In this document: positions 26,057 through 34,880 of the stretch, piece by piece
Layout: every line of letters starts with the position of its first letter
Position numbering within the stretch: position 1 is the stretch's first letter
The notes under the pieces: generated by a model
What the model saw: the letters and a program-made list of their open reading frames with translations, nothing else
The model's database searches: none
Told to the model about the DNA's origin: nothing
Source of the DNA: Bacteroidia bacterium
Lineage (GTDB): Bacteria > Bacteroidota > Bacteroidia > J057
Direction of reading: 5' to 3'
NCBI GenBank assembly: GCA_033391075.1
Contig: JAWPMV010000001.1
Span: forward strand, 3,410,001 to 3,474,000
Length of the DNA stretch: 64,000 nt
Made by a program: the position numbers and the translations under genes

Positions 26057-27181
26057 ATGCTCGTCAACGGAAACGCACAGCGCACGATCTGGCTCAAAAA
26101 AAACGACCCCCTTACCATTCAAATCATTGATCAACGACAACTTCCTCACCAGTTTGAGATAGTGGATCTTAAAACGGTGGATGAGGTAGCTCATGCCATC
26201 AAAGATATGTGGATCAGAGGTGCTCCCTTGATAGGAGGGACTGCCGCTTTAGGTATGTATCTCGCTTGTGTGGAAATGCAGGACAAAGAAGATCCGGAGA
26301 GTTATTATAAACTTTGTTTGGACAAACTTTGGAACACTCGCCCCACAGCTGTAAACCTCCACTGGGCAATCGAGCGTTTGGATAGAGTAATACAAACTTC
26401 TGCTAATCCTGAATCAAAAATTGAAGCTGCCAGAAATGAGGCTTTAATGATTCTGGAAGAGGATGTGGAAATATGCAGACAAATAGGAGAAAATGGCTTA
26501 GGGCTGATTGAAGAAATTGCTGCACAAAAACCCGGGGAGACGATCAATATTCTGACCCATTGCAATGCGGGTTGGATGGCAACCATAGACTGGGGTACTG
26601 CAACAGCACCTATATATATGGCTCATGATAAGGGCATTCCAGTTCATGTATGGGTAGACGAAACCAGACCTCGAAATCAAGGAGCCAGAATTACAGCCTG
26701 GGAACTGAAACAGCATGGAGTTCCTCATACCGTCATTGTTGATAATGCAGGAGGCCACCTCATGCAGCATGGACAAGTTGACCTCTGTATTGTCGGCACA
26801 GATCGAACCACCTATACCGGAGATGTAGCCAATAAAATCGGCACCTATCTCAAAGCCCTTGCTGCCTGGGACAATGCTATTCCTTTCTATGTAGCCTTGC
26901 CTTCTACTACTATTGACTGGACAATGAGAGATGGAATCAAAGAGATCCCAATAGAAACACGTAATGGCAAAGAAGTAAGCCATATCAGAGGCTGGAATAA
27001 AGAAAGTGAAGTCATAGAAGAAGTTCGGCTTACGCCAGATGGAAGTCCAGCAATCAATTATGGCTTTGATGTTACTCCGGCAAAATACGTCACTGCCTTG
27101 ATCACAGAAAGAGGGGTTTGTAAAGCTAATGAAGAAGGTATTTCCAGTCTTTTTCCAGAAAAAGTTCAGCAAACGACTTAA
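26057..27181 (+). CDS. mtnA: S-methyl-5-thioribose-1-phosphate isomerase
   Basis: MtnA converts 5-methylthioribose-1-phosphate to 5-methylthioribulose-1-phosphate in the methionine salvage pathway. The 374-residue protein shows IRGAPLIGGTAALGM (about residues 53-67), RPTAVNLHWAIERL, the catalytic Cys in LTHCNAGWMATIDWGTA (about 164-180), and TRPRNQGARITAWEL. The catalytic Asp is in CIVGTDRTTYTGDVANKIGT (about 252-271). These blocks separate MtnA from eIF2B subunits. No other methionine salvage gene lies nearby; the trans-sulfuration enzyme at 2996 is the only other sulfur gene. A good terminator follows. Confidence 0.95.
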   Translation: MLVNGNAQRTIWLKKNDPLTIQIIDQRQLPHQFEIVDLKTVDEVAHAIKDMWIRGAPLIGGTAALGMYLACVEMQDKEDPESYYKLCLDKLWNTRPTAVNLHWAIERLDRVIQTSANPESKIEAARNEALMILEEDVEICRQIGENGLGLIEEIAAQKPGETINILTHCNAGWMATIDWGTATAPIYMAHDKGIPVHVWVDETRPRNQGARITAWELKQHGVPHTVIVDNAGGHLMQHGQVDLCIVGTDRTTYTGDVANKIGTYLKALAAWDNAIPFYVALPSTTIDWTMRDGIKEIPIETRNGKEVSHIRGWNKESEVIEEVRLTPDGSPAINYGFDVTPAKYVTALITERGVCKANEEGISSLFPEKVQQTT

Positions 27182-27205
27182 GAAAATATAACATATATAT
27201 ATGCG

Positions 27206-27235
27206 GGGGCAGATCTTAATCTGCCCCTTATTTAT
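27206..27235 (+). terminator. rho-independent terminator of mtnA
   Basis: GGGGCAGAT (27206-27214), loop CTTA, and ATCTGCCCC (27219-27227) form a perfect 9-bp GC-rich stem followed by TTATTTAT, 24 bp after the mtnA stop. Confidence 0.75.
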
Positions 27236-27304
27236 GGATACAATCCTGCATCACGCTTATTCATTTTCACTAGCTTAAAAATGTAAAAATCCGTATATTC
27301 TAGT

Positions 27305-28012
27305 ATGAAGCAATTGAGTACGGATTGGTTCATGGAAGGAACCCTCGATTTTGAGTATAAGAAATACGTTCTTTTGGCATATCTCCAGCAAGTCAGCAGA
27401 GAGTTTGCCGAATATCGCTTATACCCCTCATTTGGAGAACTCATTTTTCACAGACGAAATCTTGCCTCTTTTCAGGAAGAGAAAAGAAAACTATCTGAAA
27501 AATTTCCCGGAAAGATCAGTGAAGATGAGTTGAAAAAACTAAAACTTCAGATTGAGCCCTCAATTAGGGAGCATCCCAATATGCAGGAGATCGAACATAT
27601 CGTCTCCTATTCCATTCCTGAAATAGAAGGTAAACTCCGACAGGGAAAAGAAATCTATGAACTCATAGACGAGGAATTGAAAATCGAGCCCATCGGAATT
27701 ATCCCCCTTTACAAAAAGGAAGGCTATATTTTTCTGCAGATTCAGCCAGAGAAGTTTGTGCAGGCTTTCGAGTATCAAATTGTTTTCTTCGAAAACATAG
27801 AAGCCAATTATCATGGAATTTCCATGAATCCTCTGACGACTTTTGAGCTCAGTATTGTCAATACCTATGAGCATATGAAACGGGAATTGATCAAGGTCCA
27901 TCAGAAGTTTCCCAATCCAGCTACCTATTTATTGTACACAGAAAAAGCCTTTCCTGAAAAAGAAGCATTATTGCCAGTTGCGAAACGGAAAATGTTGGCC
28001 TACTTGAAGTAA
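27305..28012 (+). CDS. conserved Bacteroidota protein of unknown function
   Basis: A 235-residue cytoplasmic protein without signal peptide or membrane segment. It begins MKQLSTDWFMEGTLDFEYKK and includes a long helix with charged heptads (EEKRKLSEKFPGKISEDELKKLKLQ), then IEHIVSYSIPEIEGKLRQGKEIYELIDEEL, and an alpha/beta C-terminal part (IGIIPLYKKEGYIFLQI). The pattern of conserved-looking aromatic residues recalls a family widespread in Bacteroidota, but I cannot name it or assign a function. It is convergent with the GT39-type gene (13-bp gap). Confidence 0.65.
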   Translation: MKQLSTDWFMEGTLDFEYKKYVLLAYLQQVSREFAEYRLYPSFGELIFHRRNLASFQEEKRKLSEKFPGKISEDELKKLKLQIEPSIREHPNMQEIEHIVSYSIPEIEGKLRQGKEIYELIDEELKIEPIGIIPLYKKEGYIFLQIQPEKFVQAFEYQIVFFENIEANYHGISMNPLTTFELSIVNTYEHMKRELIKVHQKFPNPATYLLYTEKAFPEKEALLPVAKRKMLAYLK

Positions 28013-28025
28013 GGAGAGAGTTTTC

Positions 28026-29519
28026 TCAATATTTCCTGTAGCCATCTTCCTCCTTTTTAAATACCTGGAATCCATTTTCCTGGAGGAATTTTATTTGATC
28101 TGCCTTCAATTCGTACTCATAGGCATATACCTCATAATAGTACATCGCTTCCAGGTGATGCGGTTCCGAAGAGAGTATAATTTTCTCTTCCGGAATTTCA
28201 AGAGAGTTCACAAAATCTGCCATTTCCTTTTGCCATTGGGGTCTTTCCCAACGATGCTTGAACGGCTTAAGCCTTTCAAGAGAATAGCGTATTGGCAAAA
28301 CCAATAAGAGAATCGCCAGTAATTGAAGTAGCCATTTTTTTCTTTGAAATCGATGGGCGTAGAGGGAAAAGAAACGAAAGAAAAATGCAAGTAAGATGAA
28401 AAAGGCTGGAGCAGAAACCAGGATATAGGTATGCCGTTTCATATCAGCTATACTAAGCAGAATGAGGGGAATCCATATCCAAAGTAGAATTATCTGTTGA
28501 GAACTTCTTTTCTTCCAGCGGAGATTTCGGATAGATAAGTAGATCAGGGGCAGGTAAATCAATTCACCAAAAATGATCCTGATTTCGTCCAGGTAGTAAA
28601 ATATAGATCCTTGATGACCTCCTTCTGCTTCATAAATCGGGAACAAGACATTAGACAGCATCCAGCTCGTTTCTTCCGGAAAGTTTAGGAGTAAATAAGA
28701 CATCCAGGGCCCTATTAGAAGCAAGAAGATCCCTGTAATTTTAAAGAGACTCTTCACAAGCATCTTGAAATCTCTTTTTTGAGCCAACAATAGACCGGAA
28801 AATACAAAGAGGATCATCAATGCACTGATCCATTTGGAAAGAAAGGCAGCGGCCATACAAAAAGCCAGAAGGTATAAGTATTTCTCTCGTGTATATTTCA
28901 GGTAAAATACTGCTGCAATTATCCCTCCCTGTAAAGAGAGTTGGTGGAAAAGTTCTACATGATCCGAAGATATTATCCCAGCGCTAAGTTCCAGGAATAG
29001 TCCATGAATCGCGTGCAAATAAGCGGCTATCAGGCCAACTTTTATCCCAAATAATTCTTTCCCGACTATAAAACTGAGGTATACGCTCAAAAGAGCGAGG
29101 AGAATCGAAGGTATTCGCAAGGCAAATTCGCCATCTCCAAAAATGGCAATGCTTCCCGCCATTAACCATAAGGGTAAGGTTTGCTTGCTAATCCAGAGCT
29201 CTGTTCTTCCCCAATCTTTGAAATCTGCTTCCAGGGGAGGATCATCATATAGACTAGGGATCAAAGGATGCTGAACCAGATGCTTTGCGACCAATGCATG
29301 GTACCTTTCATCCCATTTGTGGATAAGTGGCTCTAAAGAGAGAAATACCCGCAGTGACAAAGCCAATCCCAGGATAAGCCAGAGAGCTTTTCGATAATCC
29401 TCCTGTTTGTAGCAATATAAAATGCCTACTGATGCCAGTAGAAAGAGGGAAAGGATTAGTATTCCGGGAAGGTATTCCATAAAAAATGGGGCAAGGAAAT
29501 CCCTGCCCCAATATATCAT
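28026..29519 (-). CDS. glycosyltransferase family 39-like membrane protein (PMT/ArnT type)
   Basis: A 497-residue protein with about eleven or twelve transmembrane segments. After the first helices, the loop LEPLIHKWDERYHALVAKHL (about residues 61-80) carries the Asp-Glu pair typical of the GT-C active site. The following EADFKDWGRTELWISKQTLPLW and the EFALRIPSILLALLSVYLSF segment are characteristic of ArnT/PMT-like members. Such enzymes transfer a sugar from a polyprenyl-phosphate donor to a lipid or protein on the periplasmic side. The C-terminal domain (HRWERPQWQKEMADFVN) is soluble. It lies just downstream of gyrB (15-bp gap), so the two may share a transcript. Confidence 0.82.
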   Translation of the reverse strand: MIYWGRDFLAPFFMEYLPGILILSLFLLASVGILYCYKQEDYRKALWLILGLALSLRVFLSLEPLIHKWDERYHALVAKHLVQHPLIPSLYDDPPLEADFKDWGRTELWISKQTLPLWLMAGSIAIFGDGEFALRIPSILLALLSVYLSFIVGKELFGIKVGLIAAYLHAIHGLFLELSAGIISSDHVELFHQLSLQGGIIAAVFYLKYTREKYLYLLAFCMAAAFLSKWISALMILFVFSGLLLAQKRDFKMLVKSLFKITGIFLLLIGPWMSYLLLNFPEETSWMLSNVLFPIYEAEGGHQGSIFYYLDEIRIIFGELIYLPLIYLSIRNLRWKKRSSQQIILLWIWIPLILLSIADMKRHTYILVSAPAFFILLAFFFRFFSLYAHRFQRKKWLLQLLAILLLVLPIRYSLERLKPFKHRWERPQWQKEMADFVNSLEIPEEKIILSSEPHHLEAMYYYEVYAYEYELKADQIKFLQENGFQVFKKEEDGYRKY

Positions 29520-29534
29520 GATATCTTGAAATCG

Positions 29535-31517
29535 CTAGACGTCGATATTGGCGTATTTAGCATTTCTTTCGATAAACTCTCTTCTTGGAGGTACTTCATC
29601 GCCCATCAGGGTTGAGAAGAGGCGATCCGCTTCTACAGCACTTTCGATACTAACTCTCTGTAGTGTCCTTCTTGCAGGATCCATAGTAGTATCCCAAAGC
29701 TGATCAGGGTTCATCTCCCCCAGTCCTTTGTATCTCTGTATATTCACTTTACTGTCATCTCCTGATGCCCGCTCCTGTATGATCTGCTTACGATCTTCTT
29801 CAGACCAGGCATACCAACCTTTTTTACCCATTTTCACCTGATATAAAGGAGGCTGAGCAATATAGACATGCCCCGCTTCGATAAGAGGTCTGAGGTTACG
29901 GAAAAATAGAGTAAGGATCAGTGTACGAATATGGCTACCATCAATATCTGCATCCGTCATGATGATGACTTTGTGGTAACGAAGCTTTTCTATATTCAAT
30001 TCTTCATCCTGTCCCAGGCCGGTAACCCCTAAAGCCATCACAATGTTTTTGATCTCTTCATTCTCGTAGATACGAGAAGGACGAGCTTTTTCTACATTGA
30101 GAATCTTTCCCCTCAAAGGCAGGATAGCCTGAAACTTACGATCGCGAGCCTGTTTAGCACTCCCGCCCGCAGAATCACCCTCCACCAGATATACTTCGCA
30201 TTCCTCAGGCTTGCGGCTGGAGCAGTTCGCCAATTTACCCGGTAGACCTCCACCGATAGTCATGGACTTCTTCTGAACCGCCTCACGGGCTTTTTTAGCC
30301 GCATTCCGGGCTTCTGCTGCCATGATCACCTTGTCGATGATCATCTTTGCTGTCTTGGGATTTTCTTCCAGATAATCATTGAGGCTGCGCCCTACAATGG
30401 ACTCCACAATACCAGATACTTCTGAGTTACCCAATTTGGTTTTGGTCTGCCCCTCAAATTGAGGCTCCTGAACCTTTACAGAGATTACACAAGTGAGACC
30501 TTCACGAAAGTCATCCCCTGTGATATTGAACTTGATTTTCTTGAGAAAATCCATGCGTTCAGCATAGTTTTTCAACGTTCTGGTCAGGGCTTTTTTGAAT
30601 CCGGAAACATGTGTCCCCCCTTCATGTGTGTTGATATTGTTCACATAGGAGTGAATGTTTTCCTTGAAGGAGCGATTGTATTGAATAGCAATCTCCACTG
30701 GAGTTGTTTGCTCTTTGTCGATACCCTGAATGTACACAGGATCCTGGTGCATAGGTTCACGAGAAGAATCGAGAAACTTAACAAACTCCTTTAAACCACC
30801 TTCAGAATAATATGTCTCAGCCAGGTGGGTTTTGCCTTCATTCTCTTCCTTTCTTTTATCTATTTCAGAAAGAGGCTCACGCAAATCCGTAAGGGTGATC
30901 CTTACTCCACGGTTTAGATACGCCAACTCTCTCAAGCGAGATGCCAGGGTATCAAACTTATATTCCTTTACAGTAAAAATACTATCGTCTGGCCAGAAGC
31001 GTGTCTCCGTACCTCTTTTGTCTGTATCTCCAATTTGCTCAACGGGTCCCAAAGCTTTTCCACAGGCATATTCCTGATGGTACTTCTTGCCATCCCGAAA
31101 AACAAAAACCACACATTTGGTTGAAAGGGCATTTACACAAGATACCCCTACCCCATGCAATCCACCGGAAACTTTGTAGTTGTCCTTGTTAAATTTACCT
31201 CCAGCTCCCAATCGCGTCATCACCAACTCCAATGCAGATAATTTCTCTTTTTCATGTATCCCCACAGGAATTCCACGACCATCATCTGTAACCTCAATTG
31301 AATTGTCTTCATGGATGATTACATCGATGTGCGAAGCATGCCCTGCCATGGCCTCATCAATGGAATTATCCACCACCTCATACACCAAATGATGGAGTCC
31401 TCTTTCCCCAACATCACCAATATACATGGCAGGCCTTTTCCTTACGTGCTCTATCCCCTCAAGGACCTGAATATTACTTGCGGAATAATCCTGGGACTGA
31501 TTCTCTATATCACTCAT
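29535..31517 (-). CDS. gyrB: DNA gyrase subunit B
   Basis: GyrB supplies the ATPase and Toprim activity of DNA gyrase. I start it at 31517 (MSDIENQSQDYSASNIQVLEG), giving 660 residues, normal for the Bacteroidota form. Landmarks are VRKRPAMYIGDVGERGLHHLVYE, VVDNSIDEAMAGH (ATP-binding Glu/Asn), VTDDGRGIPVG, and GGLHGVGVSCVNALS. The Toprim signature EGDSAGGSAKQARDR and the metal-binding DAD in IIMTDADIDGSHIRTLIL follow, then QRYKGLGEMNPDQLWDTTM and RREFIERNAKYANIDV at the end. ParE is unlikely because of the C-terminal sequence. The longer frame to 31574 adds an unconserved basic leader. Bases 31518-31837 hold the promoter regions of gyrB and the HxlR gene. Confidence 0.96.
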   Translation of the reverse strand: MSDIENQSQDYSASNIQVLEGIEHVRKRPAMYIGDVGERGLHHLVYEVVDNSIDEAMAGHASHIDVIIHEDNSIEVTDDGRGIPVGIHEKEKLSALELVMTRLGAGGKFNKDNYKVSGGLHGVGVSCVNALSTKCVVFVFRDGKKYHQEYACGKALGPVEQIGDTDKRGTETRFWPDDSIFTVKEYKFDTLASRLRELAYLNRGVRITLTDLREPLSEIDKRKEENEGKTHLAETYYSEGGLKEFVKFLDSSREPMHQDPVYIQGIDKEQTTPVEIAIQYNRSFKENIHSYVNNINTHEGGTHVSGFKKALTRTLKNYAERMDFLKKIKFNITGDDFREGLTCVISVKVQEPQFEGQTKTKLGNSEVSGIVESIVGRSLNDYLEENPKTAKMIIDKVIMAAEARNAAKKAREAVQKKSMTIGGGLPGKLANCSSRKPEECEVYLVEGDSAGGSAKQARDRKFQAILPLRGKILNVEKARPSRIYENEEIKNIVMALGVTGLGQDEELNIEKLRYHKVIIMTDADIDGSHIRTLILTLFFRNLRPLIEAGHVYIAQPPLYQVKMGKKGWYAWSEEDRKQIIQERASGDDSKVNIQRYKGLGEMNPDQLWDTTMDPARRTLQRVSIESAVEADRLFSTLMGDEVPPRREFIERNAKYANIDV

Positions 31518-31779
31518 TTTCAATAATTTATACGAGATTCGTTTTTTCCTTTTTCTTCCTTGCAAGATAAGCAAAAAAGGGCAAAGATCATATTAATCCA
31601 GCCAGTTTCGAAGACTTATTTTTGGATAAAAAAACGATTGATTTTCAAGCAGATACCTCCATTTTTTACCACCTTTAAAATGGCCTGTTTCCAGCCTCCC
31701 TCAGGGCTCGATTTTGGAAGATTTTAGGAAGCTGAAAATTAATTGTTTTAATTTAACTGCTATCACAGAGGATCCATAC

Positions 31780-31799
31780 TAGTCATAAAAATATGACTA
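31780..31799. promoter_or_regulatory. 20-bp perfect palindrome upstream of the HxlR gene
   Basis: TAGTCATA (31780-31787) and TATGACTA (31792-31799) are perfect 8-bp arms around AAAA, centred about 49 bp before the HxlR start at 31838. Dimeric winged-helix regulators of this type bind such sites, so auto-regulation is likely. It is not adjacent to any other target gene except gyrB, 260 bp away. Confidence 0.5.
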
Positions 31800-31837
31800 T
31801 TACTGATTATCAATACTTTATATATATTTTCTAAAAA

Positions 31838-32170
31838 ATGGCCCTTCCTACTTCAATAGCAGAACAAGATTGCCCGGTTACTTACTGCATGAGCAAAATC
31901 GGTGGCAAGTGGAAACCTATTATTCTTTTCCTCATTTCTAAAGGGGCCAATAGGTTTGGAATTCTGCACCGAGGGATAGCAGGTATCAGCAAACAGATGC
32001 TTACCCAACAACTCAGGCAACTGGAAAAAGACGGGATTTTGGATCGGGAAATTTTTGCAGAAATCCCTCCCAGGGTGGAATACAGTTTGACAGAATACGG
32101 CAATTCTATTCTTCCAGTTATAGCTGCGATGAGGCTCTGGGGAGAAGAACATATGCCAGAAAAAAGCTAA
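31838..32170 (+). CDS. HxlR-family winged-helix transcriptional regulator
   Basis: A 110-residue protein consisting of one HxlR domain: CPVTYCMSKIGGKWKPIILFLI (residues 12-33), FGILHRGIAGISKQMLTQQLRQLEKDGI (the recognition helix region) and PPRVEYSLTEYGNSILPVI. HxlR proteins act as dimers; some respond to aldehydes, quinones or disulfide stress through the first conserved Cys, and the Cys at residue 12 is present. A perfect palindrome in its promoter suggests auto-regulation. The usual divergent target, an oxidoreductase gene, is missing here. Its stop overlaps the stop of the convergent methyltransferase gene (CTAA). Confidence 0.9.
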   Translation: MALPTSIAEQDCPVTYCMSKIGGKWKPIILFLISKGANRFGILHRGIAGISKQMLTQQLRQLEKDGILDREIFAEIPPRVEYSLTEYGNSILPVIAAMRLWGEEHMPEKS

Positions 32171-33234
32171 ACAAGTTTTTGCCAGAGGTAGAGTTTGACT
32201 ACACTTCCAAAAAGACTTAATTCATAGGTCTCTATTTCCTGGAATGTTTCTTCACTGCTCAACAAGCTCCTCATGCTCTCTTCCTGATCTGTTAGAATGA
32301 CAAGAATCCCCTTTGCAGTAAGCAATCTTTTCCACTCCTGGTACATTTCCCGGTAGAAGCTTCCCAACTCAATATGAGAGGCTACTTGGCGGCCCCAGGG
32401 AGGATTACTGACGATTCGATCGACACTCCCATCTCCATATGGCAAGTTCCGTAAATCCCCTTGCTGAAATTTACTCTTACTCTCTGCTACTTCGGAATTC
32501 GCTTTCGCATATACTACCGCCTCTTCCTGAATATCGACTCCCTCATACCTAGCTTCAGGAAATGCCTTTGAAGCTTCTATCAAAATTGTGCCTACCCCGC
32601 AGCAGGGATCCAGAACCAGATTGTCCGGCTTGATCCTTGCCAGGTAAGCCATTATATAAGCCAGAGGTGCTTTGGTAGAACCCGGTCTGCTATGAAGCTT
32701 ATATTCTCTTCTATGCAAAGGCTTTTCCCCTAAACGTATGCCCAGTTCCAATTGATTTCCTTCCAAAGAAATGCGAAAATCCAGTTCTCCTCCTTCACTC
32801 CCTTTTTCATTAGGGAAATACACGCCTTTCAATTTGCTCTGAAAAAGAGGCAAAAGTTTGTCTTGTAACTCGAAGCGGGAAAAATTCTTTTTCCCCTGCA
32901 ATCCAATGGTCAGACTATAGCTGGGAGCAGGAGAAAGTAGCCTGCAGGTCCGGACTATTTCTATCTGCTCCGGAAGATTTTCCAGGAGGAGTTGAAGTCG
33001 ATCAGGAATTTCTGCAAGCATGGCCCGCGTATGATTCATTCCAGAGAGGCTTCCTAAATGAATAAAAACATCGTCCAGACTTCGGAGGCTAATAAGTTTT
33101 GCTGCAGGACCCTTATACTCAAAAAACAAGGTACGAATGCCTTTGCCCTTTACCTCCAATCCCTCAATAGCTGCAAGTTCAGCTTCACAAATATCTTCCA
33201 GTCCACGTAAACAGCGGGCAAAATAGGCAGGCAT
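32167..33234 (-). CDS. THUMP-domain RNA N2-guanine methyltransferase (Trm14/RlmL-like)
   Basis: A 355-residue protein. The N-terminal half (about 1-150: CLRGLEDICEAELAAIEGL and LRSLDDVFIHLGSLSG) is a THUMP-containing RNA-binding domain. The C-terminal half is a class I SAM methyltransferase with motif I DPCCGVGTILIEA (about 203-215) and the catalytic NPPWG (about 278-282), the motif of N2-guanine or N6-adenine RNA methyltransferases. Size and motif order match tRNA m2G6 methyltransferase (Trm14) and the N-terminal unit of RlmL. The substrate (tRNA or 23S rRNA) cannot be settled. It lies 8 bp downstream of the VanY-type peptidase gene on the same strand. Confidence 0.85.
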   Translation of the reverse strand: MPAYFARCLRGLEDICEAELAAIEGLEVKGKGIRTLFFEYKGPAAKLISLRSLDDVFIHLGSLSGMNHTRAMLAEIPDRLQLLLENLPEQIEIVRTCRLLSPAPSYSLTIGLQGKKNFSRFELQDKLLPLFQSKLKGVYFPNEKGSEGGELDFRISLEGNQLELGIRLGEKPLHRREYKLHSRPGSTKAPLAYIMAYLARIKPDNLVLDPCCGVGTILIEASKAFPEARYEGVDIQEEAVVYAKANSEVAESKSKFQQGDLRNLPYGDGSVDRIVSNPPWGRQVASHIELGSFYREMYQEWKRLLTAKGILVILTDQEESMRSLLSSEETFQEIETYELSLFGSVVKLYLWQKLV

Positions 33235-33242
33235 AAAAAAGC

Positions 33243-34076
33243 TTATTTACATTCAGGAGCGATGCCTTCAACATAGCGCTCGATTACTTTCAATTCTTCT
33301 GCTACTTCTGCCCCCTTAAATCCCTGAATATCGGTCGGAACTATTTGGGCGCTATAGGCTTTGAGTAGCTTTCTGGCGAGGGGCAGATAGGACCAATGCC
33401 ATTTTTCTTCTTCATAGCCAAAGGGGCGCTTGCCTTCTCCTTTTTCCGTATAGGGCTGCCCAAATCCATATTCAGCAGCATGCGCCTTTAACCATTCATA
33501 TTCTTTCAATCCTTTTCCAGAAGCGAAATAGCTATTCTCAAATGCATTGAGGTCCATATCTGTTCCCCAATGATGCCGAGAAGTGCCGGGCATAGAACTG
33601 AAGAGTAAAATTTCAGTCGCTCTATCAGTAGGATCAGGTTTTGATTTTGAGAGGTCCTTACCTCCTACTTTACGAGCACCTGTCCATTTTGCCTCCCAGA
33701 TTTGCTTCTGACGAAAGAAATTACGGGTTGCAGATCTGATTGTAAGCTTTACGCCCTCTTCTTTTGCTGCTGCATGCATTTCCTTAAAAGCCGCCAGGGT
33801 TTCTTTGTGTAGATAAGCTCCCAAACCTGAACCAGCACCATGGGTAGCAGTGATCTTTTCAAAGTCTTCATGTTTTGCGGGATCAAAGCGGCCCAATAAA
33901 TACGTATTGGCAATGGTATCTTTCGCCATAATGACTTCTGCTATCGTGTCTATTTCAGTTCCTGATTCCAGGGACTTTGCTTCATCCATAGCCTGAGATT
34001 TACTCATAGAGGAATTGCAGGCTTGTAGAAGAAGGCCAGCTGTAAGGAGGAGAAATATACTTCTGAAAATGATCAT
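33243..34076 (-). CDS. VanY-family D-alanyl-D-alanine carboxypeptidase lipoprotein
   Basis: A 277-residue lipoprotein (lipobox L-L-Q-A-C at about residue 20). The M15B zinc-peptidase motifs are SRHHWGTDMDL (about residues 170-180, His and Asp ligands) and EKWHWSY (about 228-234, catalytic Glu and the third His ligand). A linker precedes the catalytic part, and the C-terminus has one extra Cys near the end (APEC). These enzymes trim the terminal D-Ala of peptidoglycan stem peptides in the periplasm. It is upstream of the RNA methyltransferase gene on the same strand; no vancomycin-resistance genes are near, so a cell-wall maintenance role is most likely. Confidence 0.9.
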   Translation of the reverse strand: MIIFRSIFLLLTAGLLLQACNSSMSKSQAMDEAKSLESGTEIDTIAEVIMAKDTIANTYLLGRFDPAKHEDFEKITATHGAGSGLGAYLHKETLAAFKEMHAAAKEEGVKLTIRSATRNFFRQKQIWEAKWTGARKVGGKDLSKSKPDPTDRATEILLFSSMPGTSRHHWGTDMDLNAFENSYFASGKGLKEYEWLKAHAAEYGFGQPYTEKGEGKRPFGYEEEKWHWSYLPLARKLLKAYSAQIVPTDIQGFKGAEVAEELKVIERYVEGIAPECK

Positions 34077-34121
34077 GCGACAAATTAAGGAATTATAGAA
34101 GGCTCCTACAAACCACGCAGT

Positions 34122-34880
34122 TTAACCCTTGCTCATTTCCCAGGCTATGATAGAAGCTGCTATGCTGGCATTCAGAGATTCGCCTCCTCCATATCTGGGA
34201 ATGGAAACCTTATGGGAAACAGCTTTTCGAAGCTCCTCTCCTATTCCATTAGCTTCATTTCCAATCAAAATAAGGCTATCATCTTTGAAATTGGCTTTAC
34301 CCAATTCTGGTCCCTCCATATCCGCCAGCCACAACCTTGCCTTCATCTCATCCGGCATATCTTCCAGTTTTCCGACTGGCAGGATATTCATCCTGAACAC
34401 TGCTCCCATACTGCTTCTAAGGCTTTTTAGGTTCAAAGGATCTACACAACCCGGTCCCAGAAGGATGTTCCGAATATTCAGCCAGTCGAGGCTTCGCATA
34501 ATGGTTCCCAAATTTCCAGGATCCTGAATAGCATCCAAAACAAAGCCTCTTTCCTGAGGAATTTCTGTCCACTCTTTTTGCTTACAAAAGTCCGGAGAAG
34601 GAAAATGAACAATCCCTATGATTCCTTCAGATTGCTGATGCCCACTCAACTGATTGAAGGCATCGCGATCGGCCCAGGACAGCACATCTCCTTCATAATT
34701 TTCCTCTCCCCAATCCGTTATATCTTCTCTTAATACGAGGCTTTCCAATTTCCAGCCGCTGGCAATTGCCTCCTGAACCAACTTTTTTCCCTCAATCAGG
34801 AACATTTGATGACGATACCTGTACTTTTTAGTATGTAGGGAAGTAAAAAGTTTTATTTTCGCTTTGGAAATGACTTGCAT
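34122..34880 (-). CDS. SpoU/TrmH-family RNA 2'-O-methyltransferase
   Basis: I start it at 34880 (MQVISKAKIKLFTSLHTKKY), giving 252 residues. The N-terminal substrate-binding domain (KYRYRHQMFLIEGKKLVQEAI) precedes the knotted SPOUT domain with its three motifs: RGFVLDAIQDPGNLGTIMRS (about 132-151), LILIGNEANGIGEEL and IPRYGGGESLNASIAASI. It methylates ribose 2'-OH in rRNA or tRNA; the RlmB-like layout suggests 23S rRNA but this is not certain. The ATG lies inside the start region of the divergent BamA-like gene, so the 5' ends overlap by 11 bp. An upstream extension of the frame runs deep into that gene and is not used. Confidence 0.9.
   Translation of the reverse strand: MQVISKAKIKLFTSLHTKKYRYRHQMFLIEGKKLVQEAIASGWKLESLVLREDITDWGEENYEGDVLSWADRDAFNQLSGHQQSEGIIGIVHFPSPDFCKQKEWTEIPQERGFVLDAIQDPGNLGTIMRSLDWLNIRNILLGPGCVDPLNLKSLRSSMGAVFRMNILPVGKLEDMPDEMKARLWLADMEGPELGKANFKDDSLILIGNEANGIGEELRKAVSHKVSIPRYGGGESLNASIAASIIAWEMSKG

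Noticed and set aside
31518-31837. Additional small gene between gyrB and the HxlR regulator
   Set aside because: No frame of reasonable length or codon character; the stretch holds the palindrome and promoters only.
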